Made by a program: the position numbers and the translations under genes. This document shows, one piece after another, positions 1 through 10,900 of a stretch of 64,000 nt of DNA. Under the pieces are notes generated by a model, which ran no database searches, was not told where the DNA came from, and saw nothing but the letters and a program-made list of their open reading frames with translations. The stretch covers positions 1 to 64,000 of the forward strand of contig JBAJFG010000096.1 of assembly GCA_037903475.1 (NCBI GenBank), written 5' to 3'. How positions within the stretch are numbered: position 1 is the stretch's first letter; every line of letters begins with the position of its first letter. This DNA is from Ancylostoma caninum (Eukaryota > Nematoda > Chromadorea > Rhabditida > Ancylostomatidae).

Positions 1-770
1 TGATTGGCACTTTCACTTTACAGCAGCTCCTTTAAAATAAGAACTAGGCTCTACTTACCCTTAGAAGGCCGAAACTATTTACCCTAGCTGGATAAAGTGC
101 TTGGGAGATATGCCAAGGGTAGGGGGTGGGGCTCGTCAGAGCTATTTGCCTCAAATATTCCTTTGAGGTACCATTTCGCTTTCTTTATTTGTAAATAAAT
201 TTGAAGGGTTTTTAGCCGCCAAGTCAAAAAGCGGCTGTAAGGGAAACTTCCAGGAAAGACAAACCATGGTTTTTAAGTGAATCCTTGCACTCATGCATCA
301 TATCCTTATTTATTATTATATAGGAGGATATCTCCTTAGTCGTTTTAGAGTTTGTACATTAAAATGTTGTTTGTTTTATTAACACCTACTTTATTTATTA
401 AGCTGTGAAAAATTTTCATAATCGTTTTACCCCATTGATCATGTTCATAGTATCCGGTTTTTTGTAATATATATGTTAAAGAGGCGCTCAATGCCAAATA
501 ACCAGTGATTGCGTAATAACTATTTGAGATTTGCTGATAACAAACATTATATGTGGTTACTTCAGTTATACTGTAGTACGGGTATTTTTCAATATTATGG
601 ATAATGTGTTTGCAAAGAAAGTTGTAATATACAGAAAATAAAAATTTGATGTGTTGGTTTCTACTGCGTGATTGCGTGCGAGAATTGGTCCCCATCCTGC
701 GTCATGATCTCCATATTACTTCGGATAGTTTACCGAGCTCAAGATCTGAAAATTAGCCTTAGACCTTAGT
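1..770. other. No supported gene
   Basis: AT-rich stretch. A 116-codon minus-strand frame at 345-695 is open, but it is very AT-rich and has no recognisable domain, splice context or partner exon, so it is not called. Confidence 0.5.
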
Positions 771-1403
771 GTTAAGCCATGATGTAACACTAGCGGTAGT
801 ATATTAATGAGGGATAGATGGTCTTCTTCTCGAATTTGTTGGCTATTTATGGACCAACGTCGCTTCACGGTCGATGCGAGCGGTCGCGACGCAGTTGCGC
901 TACCGTTCCTGTTCTCCACTGACAATAAGAGTGGAAAAGCACATGATGGAATTTCGAAATACACACAGTAGGGTAGCTTGAGGAGTGCGTCTGTGACTTT
1001 GTCTCCAATTACGGGTGCCATTCGGTACCGGCTGGCTGATCAGCTGGCCCATCGATGGTGAGACACCGCGGGATGCATCTCCTAGGAAATCCTCTATTTT
1101 ACTAAATGACAGTAGGGAAACATCTAAATGGAAGGAATAACACGATGTACCCAGTAGAACTTACAGAAGATAGTATAAGAATATCGAGCTCTAGCTGATC
1201 AGCCAGCTGACACCGTGCGGTAGCCGTAATTGCAGATAAAGTTATAGACGCACTCACTGCTTTTGCCATTTTAGCGCAACCGCGCTGCGACCGCTCGCAT
1301 CGTTCGTGAAGCGACGTTGGTCCATAAATAGCCAACAAATTCGAGGAGAAGATCATCTATCCCTCATTAATATACTACCGCTAGTGTTACATCATAGCTC
1401 AAC
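771..1403. repeat. Foldback (inverted-repeat) element
   Basis: Arms of about 130 bp at 771-901 and 1272-1403 are inverted copies of each other; both carry the block around TAACACTAGCGGTAGTATAT and its complement. A second nested inverted pair, CTGGCTGATCAGCT near 1029 and AGCTGATCAGCCAG near 1194, lies inside, so the whole unit could fold into one long interrupted hairpin. No transposase is present, so it is a non-autonomous MITE or foldback. Open frames inside it are shadows of the arms. Confidence 0.8.
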
Positions 1404-2111
1404 ACCTTTCGTTCCTGAAGAAGCCGGCTGAAGTGCCTCATTGAGCCCTGCTTATGGAGCAGTGGCTTACATAACAGTGCTTTGCGCACTTCTCCCCCAA
1501 ACTGGACTAAACAGCTCGCGAAAATGACTCATTAGATGGGATGTAAACAACTGGAAGTGGTTTTTTTCCGTGGATTTCCTGCGGTAACTACACTGACAGC
1601 CATTATTCACATCAATTAAAGAAAGTTCATATATGTTGACTATGAACAACTTTTCGGAAAGTAGCCGGTTCTCATCCAACAAAGGCAGTCAACTTAATTG
1701 CTGTCGTCGAAGGCACCGCACCGCTGCCACGTTATCTCGGAAGGTTTTTCGGTGACATGACACACATCATGTGTCACCCAACGGTACAATATTGAAGACA
1801 AAATAGTTTGCCGTGGAAGAATCTGTGGATCGAAAGGGAATGACGGGCGTGCGGACCAAATAGATCGAAGAATATAGTAACGAGAAGGAGGAAGACCAAG
1901 GAAATCCCATCCCGACGTGTTTGGAGTGAATTCCAGCCAACGCACATCGTGCCCGACACACATCGATACGTTGGCGCGCTCTCTGATCGGCCGCCCGCAA
2001 GCCCCGCCCCCTCGTTGCGCGCCAACTGGACGTGCGTTCCATCGATCGTCAAGGTCGCTGTTGTCACAGTCCTGCCCTTTGCAACATACCTTATTCTGTG
2101 TAAAGCGTTAA

Positions 2112-5100
2112 ATGTTCCCATCGAAGCCGACGACTTTACTAGCAGCAGATGAAAGTAAATCCATAGTCATCACGGCAACTGGAGAAGACGAGCCTGGAGG
2201 AGATGAGACTATACTTTTTGAGTCCGCTGTGGAAGAGGAGAGCAAGTTTGCCATTCCTGCTATGGAGGAAGATGTCAAGGAGGCGGATACTGCGCTTAAC
2301 GCTGCTGCACTTCTAGCTGATGCTGACACGGAGCCAGTGAATCCTGTCTCTATTACTGTCGCTGAGAGTACAAGCACTACAGTAGCACATCCACCTCCCA
2401 TCACCCTAGTAGGAGACGTGAAAACCCCAGTCCTGCAAGCGACTTCTGTCACCATTCCCGTCAGCGCTGAAACCAACCAGCCAGTGATTCTAATACCAGT
2501 TACCAACTTCCCTACACCTACTCTAAAGCAGTTAGTCCCCATCCAGATCCAGCAACCGGTCTGCATCACCGTGGCCGCCGACGCAGTGTCGCATCTGTTT
2601 CGCCTTGCATCCACGGGTGCGCCGAAGCAGCCGTCGGCTTTTGATGCACTCGTTCATGACCCGTGGATCCCGGAACCGCCGGGACCTCGGTTCCCCGGAA
2701 GGAGACAAGTGAGCAAGCTTGGATTGCGCCCCGTAATGTCCTACGAGATTCCAGGATCGAGGCAGTCCTATGTTTTCTCATTGGAGCGTGCAAATATCGC
2801 GTATGACCTTTTCGAATGTGTACAGTGCAAGAGGAATGGGAAGCGCACGACAATCAAGGTAAGTTTCTTTTTTTAATGTCTCCTACGATTATATTATATT
2901 ACGATTTTTTTAATTCCTTAATACCTGCTAATTTCTCACGCCCGTGCAATAAGACGAGGTTGCGCTTTTCGCGGATTCGAGAAGCACGCCGCGCAACCTC
3001 TCCGCTCGCGCTGTTATCACCGCCATGATAGCAAACCATAGAGTTTTCTTGATTGTCAGTTGGTTTTCTTGGTGGTTGCCGTCAAATAGGATGAAAAACA
3101 ATTGAGAATTCATTAAGGTTTCCTATTACGGCGGCGATTCCCACGTGAGCGGGCGGCCGCGCCGCGTGCTTCCGGATTCTGCAGAAAACGCACCACCATC
3201 GACGCCCATTGAACATATCCACATGTACACTTCCGATGAATTATAATATTTCTGCATGACAGAATACCATGCATCTGATCTGGAGCGCCGCACTATGTAG
3301 GTAAGCGGCGCGGCAATGGTCTTGCCGGCATCGATGTTCTGCTTATGTCTTCACCGTTTTTATTTGTGCCTTTGTTCCAAAATACTTGGGTCGGCACAGC
3401 ACCGATCACAGCCAAATCATCAATATCGTCAACGTCGACAACGAGAGTGCCCAAACAGTCTGCCGCGCCGCGTAGGTAGTATTGATCCAAAATGACTGTG
3501 CTTTGCGTTAACCCTAGGAAAGGATTCATCCATCATACCAATGATTCTTCCATTCTCACTGTATATGTACTTCCTGCTCTAAGAGTCTGTGTTCTCAGGG
3601 AGTCGGTGAAGAATTCATCGGAGACCCTTGTCAGCTATCTCACAGATGCATTCCTGTTAATACGAAGGATTTTGTACTTCAAAGACTAACTTATGAGGTG
3701 AGCGTTTCCTCCTAAATTGCATAGTTATTCTTTGTTGATGGTAATGCGTTTACAGAAACGACAGGAGATCCGGAAAGAAACTGTGGGTCTCACTAGAAGT
3801 CAGCTGAAAAAGAAACTGAAAGCCGTGAAAGAAGAAATTGCTCGTGAATTGTTCTGTGCTTCTGAAGGGGACCCAGGTTGTTCATCGTCATCACGGAAAG
3901 GCCAATATGTGGGTCAACCGCAAGCCAGTGAGCATGGTCCGGTGTTGGTTTATCCAGCAGCAGAGGGCAGTCCACAAGTGTACATGTTCGCCAAGTGCAA
4001 GTCCCATAAGAACTACGATGTCTACGACTGCGTCCTTTGCAGGGAGAAGGGGAAGCACACGTTTGTCAGGGTGAGCTTCGATTCGACGTATTTATTGTCT
4101 GCTAATTCTGAGGAGGCTTTTATAGTATGCTCATGTACAGGGCTCGCTCCATGTATAGTGGAGTCGTTTTGACAGTGCGTTTTCCGCTACAGCGGCTCCC
4201 TGGCATTGGAGAACGCAGCGCGGTCGGTCAAAAAATTGACCTATGATTCATCTAGTATCTTTGAAAAGTTTTGTAGCTTGTTTCTCCTTATATATTTCTT
4301 TCTCAGCTCTTAGAACAAATGAAGAAGGGAACAGACGATAAAACCCATCAAGGAAGCCGGATCCATCGTAGGGTCAACTGTTTGACCAACCGCACTGCGT
4401 GCTCCAATGCCAGCGGGGCCGCTACCGCGGACAACGCACTGTCAAAACGACTCCACTATACAAGTCAGCCGTGCAGCCACTTTGCAGTGGAGCGATGTGA
4501 TACATATGAGGACAATTTATACCAAATGCGTGCATCTGATGTGCGGCTGATGCACGCACCTAGTAAAAATTGCCCTATATAAAACTGTCGCTCTCACTTC
4601 CATCAATCTTATCAAGTGACAACCCCATTCACCTTGCTCCAATGTGTATATAACCGCGGGCTGCCCATTACGTGAGGTGCATTCTATGATTAGAAAAGCA
4701 CTTTGTGTCGTAGTAATTGACGGATGGGTGAGGTGTGAGTTTATTTTTCCGTCCAGGTCTCTACACTGGCAAAAACATCAGTTTGTCACCCCTGTCCTCT
4801 CTGGCTAACTATTTCTTTGTCCGCCGCTAGATCCTAGACTTAAACTCGGAAACTTTATCCATTCGCAGTGGCTCATATTATGATTTTCAGGTCTGCGGAG
4901 TCACCTTTCAAACCAATCCTAGCAAACTACCTCACAAATGTGACCCTGTCGAATCTGGCGAAGATTTGTCGACGAGTCTGACCTCTGAAGTGGGAACATG
5001 AGTAGAAATTGTTTGACCTGCTCAGAAACGCGACTTCTTATAGGGAGCCCAGGAAATAGACAGTGATTCTAATTCTACCGAAAATATGCCAAAGGAGGAG

Positions 5101-5298
5101 TGCGCTGAGACGCCGGGAAACTTGGAGCAGAGCGAATCATCGAGTGAGCATATCTTCCTAGGTTTCGTTCCCCTTACTAATACTCTATATCTAGTTTAAG
5201 GTGCACAACAGAAAAGAGCCGGTACTCCTTCGTTTGATGGCACAGCACACAAGCGACGCAAAGAGGGAAGTCACAACGAAGAAGAACTGCCAGAGTAG
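2112..5298 (+). CDS. Tandem C2HC-finger-like nuclear protein (six exons)
   Basis: Exons 2112-2858, 3599-3697, 3756-4070, 4891-4989, 5044-5143 and 5201-5298 join in frame (phases 0,0,0,0,1) to give about 485 residues. Residues 1-200 are a low-complexity acidic and Ser/Thr/Pro/Val-rich region like an activation domain. Two homologous modules follow: a first half with Y-x-F, then C-V-x-C and G-K-[RH]-T, then across an intron a second half ending L-[SP]-H-[RK]-C-[ID]-P. Module 1 is split between exons 1 and 2, module 2 between exons 3 and 4, always at phase 0. A charged linker (KRQEIRKE...) separates them. The tail is acidic and contains a nuclear-localisation-like HKRRKE. I do not recognise the family; the Cys/Cys/His/Cys spacing suggests zinc binding and possibly DNA binding, which is inference. 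The start at 2112 is the first ATG of the long open exon; an upstream exon is possible. Confidence 0.75.
2952..3205. repeat. GC-rich foldback in intron 1
   Basis: Arms at about 2952-3028 and 3127-3205 are imperfect inverted copies centred on GAAGCACGCCGCGC and its complement. It lies in intron 1 of the C2HC-finger gene. An apparent exon after the CATTAAG acceptor at 3118 falls inside the right arm and was rejected in favour of the exon at 3599. Confidence 0.6.
3297..3480. repeat. Short inverted repeat in intron 1
   Basis: GCGGCGCGGCA near 3304 and TGCCGCGCCGC near 3460 face each other across about 150 bp. Similarity decays outside these cores. It is probably a second small foldback in the same intron, or a relic of one. 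Confidence 0.35.
4152..4463. repeat. Foldback in intron 3 of the C2HC-finger gene
   Basis: Arms at about 4152-4240 and 4366-4463 are inverted copies of each other; both carry TATAGTGGAGTCGTTTTGAC and GGCATTGGAG or their complements. The element sits between the donor at 4071 and the acceptor at 4890. No coding sequence is present. Confidence 0.75.
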
Positions 5299-5792
5299 AG
5301 TTAATAGCTGGAAGAACCGCCAACTCATGCTCGAATAGTAGTTCATCTGGGACGTGACAGTGCCAAGTTGCCCCCGAACTTCAAAAAATCTGTGGGGTTA
5401 CTTTCAATGTGCACAAATCTTTCTTGCCTTTTGTTCCTCATTGTCCCAGCAAACCGGGTTCAGCGTTTGGTCTTCTCCTTCTGGTCGATGGAGTGACCCC
5501 CATGTTCAAACATCAAATTATTACGGGTTCTCCTCATGTGTATTTGTCATTCACTTCGTCGCACCATGATCACTTCATTGCATCCTGGCTTAATTTCATT
5601 TCCTCCGCAAGTCTCTTTCTCGTTATCACTCTGGAAAAGCAGCAGTAAGTTTCTGCTCGTGTTCTCCGACATTTTTGTCCACTCATTTGCTGGATATTCT
5701 GTGCAAAAACGTAGGTCACCAGATCAAGGCTGTGGACGATTTCGTTCCAAGTCCATGTTGTGTTTATTCGTCACTTGTTTGTCGAATTTATG

Positions 5793-5798
5793 AATAAA
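5793..5798 (+). promoter_or_regulatory. Poly(A) signal AATAAA for the C2HC-finger gene
   Basis: A perfect AATAAA lies 495 bp past the stop codon at 5298, followed by a T-rich stretch. It would end a 3' UTR of about 0.5 kb; the open frames between 5354 and 5793 fall in this UTR and are not called. Confidence 0.5.
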
Positions 5799-6419
5799 GT
5801 TTTTAAATTGCTCCTCTTTCTCTCTGTTCCATTTTTTTGTCGCATGCTGTACATGAACTAATTACATGAAGGTGTATGAATGGTAATAACTGGTATACGT
5901 ATGAATATTGCCCAAACAAAAAGGATAGGTGGAAACTAGAACAGCAGAACCAGAAAGAGGCCATCTAGTTGGATTTTGTTTGTGTGTGTTTCTTAGCGTT
6001 ACGTAGACTTCTTTTCTATACTTTCTCCATGCCTTTATTCTGTGTTCTCGGAAGTCTAATATTATACTTCTCTGCTGTGCACAAGTTTGCTAAAGATTTC
6101 AGTGGAGCTCATTTGTGACAAGGTCAAACGTTATTATTAAAACAGAACTAATTTAGTCACAACAAGAATTTAGTAGCTCTGGTTTTATCTTTCCTTGACG
6201 TGTATACGGCTCCTAGTTACCCCAAAACAATGACAGCACAGCTCAACTCCGGCTTTTGCTTAGCAAAAGGGTACTGCGGCGCTCCAGAATACTGACCGTG
6301 ATTGACGTTCCCTGTACCTTTGCAGTACCCTAGAATCGCAAGCTTCTCGTTTTTTCTTGCGCGTATCGTTGCGCATTGTACGCAATCGACGCGCGCGAAG
6401 CGACGAACACCGGCGGTGG

Positions 6420-6471
6420 TGTTCATTGCGAAATCATCCCCGGTAGCAATCGGCCGCATCGGTGAGTTTCT
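6420..6471 (+). other. Possible 5' exon of the OB-fold-like gene
   Basis: An open frame across 6302-6471 ends at a consensus donor (ATCG/gtgagt) in phase 1, which matches the acceptor at 7987. The in-frame initiator is unclear: the frame opens with a non-ATG codon. The opposite strand is also open here, so the call is weak. Confidence 0.25.
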
Positions 6472-6556
6472 ATACTTGAGGGTTATTTTTGTGTTTTTTT
6501 TTCTAGCGGAGCTGCTTATATGGACGAACGAGCTGCATTGTAGTGAAATTTGGTGT

Positions 6557-6598
6557 TTCTCTGGTATCTGGTATCTGGTAAGACTGGTATCTGGTAAA
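6557..6598. repeat. Short tandem repeat of a GGTATCT unit
   Basis: CTGGTATCTGGTATCTGG is followed after a short interruption by another CTGGTATCTGG. It is a small local repeat with no coding meaning. Confidence 0.6.
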
Positions 6599-7987
6599 GT
6601 CTTATGCTTAGTTAGAGTTCTAAATGGAAGCGCATAGGTGAGAATCGGAACGCAGGCGAGTACATGCATAACTCTAGTGGACAGCTCCTTTCCCGCATTT
6701 AGCTTCCATTTTCTGAAATGAGCCAGTAATCGAGAATAGCAAGATTCCCTTGTTAGAATGCAGCGACATACTGATGGACAGGCGGTTTTAGATATTTTAG
6801 GTTTTAGGTATGCGGGACAAGTGTATGGTTCTGCCTGTGGATCATTGTTGAAGAGCACATCGTGTTTATGCACGTTTAGAGAGTTTTCGCTGAGTTTTTC
6901 CTCATCCGATGTCGGGCTCATTGTGTCCCAGTTTCGCAGTTTTAGAATCGCGCCCTCAAATGCTGTTTACGTCGAAGGATATGCAGAGTTTGAATTTGGC
7001 AAGTCGTGAGGATTAGGGGTTGAATTTAGCGAAAGGATATTTGATGTGGACATCAAGAGAATAAGCTTCGTGAAAATCGAAGCCATTTTATGGTTTTTTT
7101 TTTCGTCCCGAAAATAGCGGCAGGATCCAAAGGGTGCCGAAGGAGTCGGAGGATGTACATCATGCCTTAGTTGATGAGATATTCATAATTCCAGCGCACC
7201 GTCATAGAGAAGACATCATCCTCCACCTAAGGAGCAGCGCCTCGCATATATGATCGATTCGTTTTGAGAATGCGTAGCTCAGTTGATAAATTGGGCGTCT
7301 TCGGTGGATGTTTGTCCTCTTGTAATGTTCCTTCTTAGTTCTCAGTGCAGTCATAACAAGAAACTAGCGACAAAACTCTACGAAGACGCTGGGCTGATTG
7401 GGTATTAGTTGTTGAGCTGTGGAGCTGCGTGACCCAGTGCCAGTGCAACCCCTTTTAGGGCATCCGCGCTCTCTAAACGAATCGACCGTATGAACAGTGA
7501 GCGCAGATGGAGCTGACGAGTACGAGCTTGGGCGTGTAGAGCAGCTCGACCGGACCCCCCTCCCCCCATCTGGACTCGCTATCCCGCGTTGCCGCAATGA
7601 CGTGAAACGGTCAAATAGAATGAAAACACCAAATAACGATTAGCCACTGCGGCAGCGCTTTATAGCGAAAGGAGCTTGCAACGACGGCATATATGCATAT
7701 AACTGAAGTCATTGATTCACCGCTTTGCTGATCATAATGGTGTACATATTTCCTTGCGAAAGTAGCGAAAGACTCCTTTTTAAACGCCTCCTTTTTGGAG
7801 TTCGAGATGCACAGTGCCATTGATGGGGATCCTTCTGATGTTGAAATATCGAAATCGATGCTAAGGTGCATCACTGCCTTTATGTTTACAAATTCGCCAG
7901 CTCCGTGCTCCCTGTAACACTGCGTAGCCAACAGCGAAAAGAGGTTGTCCGACGCTTACACTCAATTCGTTTTTTTTTTTTGCACAG

Positions 7988-10900
7988 TTCAACAGCTTGC
8001 CTCGGAGGTCATGCTCTCCACATCACATGCCCTCTCCCTCTTTTCGCAAAGTTCTGGCGAGAAATTTCTTGAAGTCCGTGCCACCCAACGATTACAGTGT
8101 ACACTAGGTGTTGTGAGTAAACCTGGGATTCATGAAACTTTAACCACGCCAGCCAACGATGATCACATGCTCAGTTATTTTATCGACTACGCATTGTTAA
8201 AAGACACAAGCCGTGAAAGTTGGTTTGCTAATCAGGTTTCGCTTGGCCATGCATCTATGAATCTTGCCCAGAAAGTCATTGAAATCCGCATTCGCTGAAT
8301 TTGAGGGAAATTACATCTGTCAGTTCAAAATCCTAAGATGTACAGTGTATTCGAAAGTGGAGACCACAGAACTACGTTCTCTAGTCAGTTGTTTTCGCTC
8401 GCGCTGATTTTAACTGCAGTTTTCCAAATCAAATCTCGTAATGGACCGCAATGGCAATATTTTCTCATGTCGATGCCTGCTCTCGGTGTAAAAGGAAGCA
8501 GACACCTTTTTGTCTCACAAACGTCCTTGTATGTTGCAAAAGATTTCGTTGGTAGTCTGTCGTCGAAAAATGCCTGTTCGTTCAACGTAATGGATGGTTT
8601 TTGTTAACTAACGCATTTGCCGCTGCACCGCCCATCATCGATTCGAGTGGTTGATGTGGCAGTGGGTGCGCTCTAGATTCATTCGTTGCTTTGCCTTCGT
8701 CTTAGGCATTCGTTTTATTTATTTTATGCATTCAGTAAGCCTTTTTCAGTGCTTTTCCTATGTAGTGATGACTGCCTCCAAGACGGAGAAGGCATTCGTC
8801 ATAAAAAGAATGGCTCCATCTACAGCGTCATATCTACTAGTCGTTAATAAAGAGTTGCTCCTTGGCAACTTTGCTCCGCTGCCGCTTGCTCCGCAAATTG
8901 GAGCAATTATTATAATTGAGTATAGGTGAGTTAGATTTCTCTTATTATTTAAATGTAGGTAAAAGCACTGGTCCTAGGGTTGGTAGGGAGTGTAGCCCAC
9001 TAGGCGAAGTTCGACTGCTCTGACGAACAACTGCAAGCTCCGACCACTGGTTCTGATGCTCGGAGCAGATCAATTCCTACGAGCATATACAAAAAATAGC
9101 AGTGCGCGACAGCATACTGAGTGAAAAGAACGTATTCAGTATTATGTTGAGAGGACCGAAAAATCGCTTCACACTCCAGAGCATCAGAGCCATGGGGCGG
9201 AGCTAGTGAAAATCGGTAAATTTCGCCTAGTGGTTGACGCCCGTTGGTAGAACTTGGTGTGACTTGCGGTAATTTTTCTTGTTTTCGAATACGAAGGTGA
9301 CAGTCAGTCTAGACGAGCACTAATGGTTGGCATGAACCGATTATTGCAATCCGACTTGTGTACCGTCTGTCCGAAATGACGAGTCCGCCCACGCATGCGG
9401 GATCGAGGAGCTGACACATTTGCCAGCGCTCCACGTCATTAACTCTAATCTGCGCATCACGTTTCATCGTTATCTTTGTGGTATCGACCAGTGATTTGGC
9501 TGTGACGTGGGCGACGTGGCAGCTGATAGCATACGTCCCAACCGCGTCGCCTCTCTTTCCTCGCATGTGTGGGCGGGCTCGTCGTTTCGGACAGACTGTG
9601 CATGGTTCTATCAGTGTTGTTCATCATACGTATTCCACTGCTCTACGCAGGATGTCTGTAAAAGGTGAAAAAGAGTGAGAGTGGTTTGGGTTGCATAAGA
9701 GGTTAACTGCTTAGAGCGTTTTTCGCTGTCGTTGTACCTCGGTTCGACCAGTCCTTTATCGTGATCACTTTTAGGTTCGGGGAAACTGTAGTTTCTTCTA
9801 CAATAGGAAATCAGTACAGAGAACGTCAGTCACGATTGCACCTCTCCACGGCCTGAAGCGGTGCACCATCTACGCGGTGCAGGCGAGGGAGATCCACTTC
9901 GCCCAGCCCGCCGCGCATTTGCTGCGCCGCTCCAGGCCCTGGAAAGTGCGATCGTGATTGAAGCTACCTGTAATTGTAGAACCAAAGCTAGCTTTAGAAC
10001 CATTTAGCTAAGTCTTCATCTCAGTCACACTGGTTGGGAGAATTAACCATTGATTAGTTGGTAGCAGTCCCCATGGTCACTCTAATTCTTGAATAAATAG
10101 CTTAATATTTCTTTTGGCAAGGAGAACTATTTGTTTTTCATTTGCTCAGTGTGATTTTCAGGCATTCGGGGAACGACAGGAATAAGATAGACATCTGTAG
10201 TTGGAACCCTTATGACGGCTACAACCCGATGGCCTTCCGCTTGGCAGGGAAGGCAACTGATAAAGAGCTCAAGGTGTGTATTCTTCTGATCATCTGCGAG
10301 TAAGGAGTGCTGATACACTTGTTGCATGCAGATGGAAAGCTGAAGGTGGTCAGCATGAGTATGTCAGTTTTCTGAGTTTGTAATATGCTGGGCTTTGCTC
10401 ATTTGGGTAAGATAGTCGTCCTTCATCACCAACCTGGAATCATATGTATTGTTATATTAGGAGAGGCTTGATTTCATGAAAGTTGTATCCCGTATTGCGA
10501 AGTACATCGACATGTGCGTACAGCTCACCTTCCACTAGATTTTTACGCTCAGTGGGCTTACAGTATTTCCAGACTTGCCAGCAATCGTGGCGATCGCCAC
10601 GCAATCGCCACATGGATAAAGTAAATGAGGAGACTTCGAATGCGAGAGAGATCATAACTAATGTGACATGGCGATCGATAAGCATCGTATCCACCATCAC
10701 TATCACTCACATCGCCAGTTCATTTTGGGCACATATTCGAGAGTACAGACGATGAGCACCGTTTGGCAGCGATCCATGGCGATGTTAACGTGGCAATCGA
10801 TACGTATCATTTCCAAAGCCCTTATCTCTTATATTACCGCTTCATTCTTATTCATTTTGAACTGGCGAAGTCTGGGGATAGTGTGAGCCTGTGAGCGTCC

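Noticed and set aside
345..695. 116-codon minus-strand open frame
   Set aside because: AT-rich composition, no domain, no splice partner; chance frame is likely.
3119..3237. Alternative exon following 2858 (VSYYGGDSHVSG...)
   Set aside because: It lies in the arm of a foldback and lacks the H-x-C half of the module; the exon at 3599 restores the motif in phase.
6217..6921. 234-codon minus-strand frame
   Set aside because: Contains one protein-like patch, but overlaps a competing plus-strand frame with a good donor and has no domain; not called.
7262..7310. tRNA-like GCGTAGCTCAGTTGA string
   Set aside because: A-box-like only; no B box at the right distance and no cloverleaf.
9309..9566. 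Minus-strand open frame near 9.4 kb
   Set aside because: Made largely of the inverted repeat at 9354-9604.
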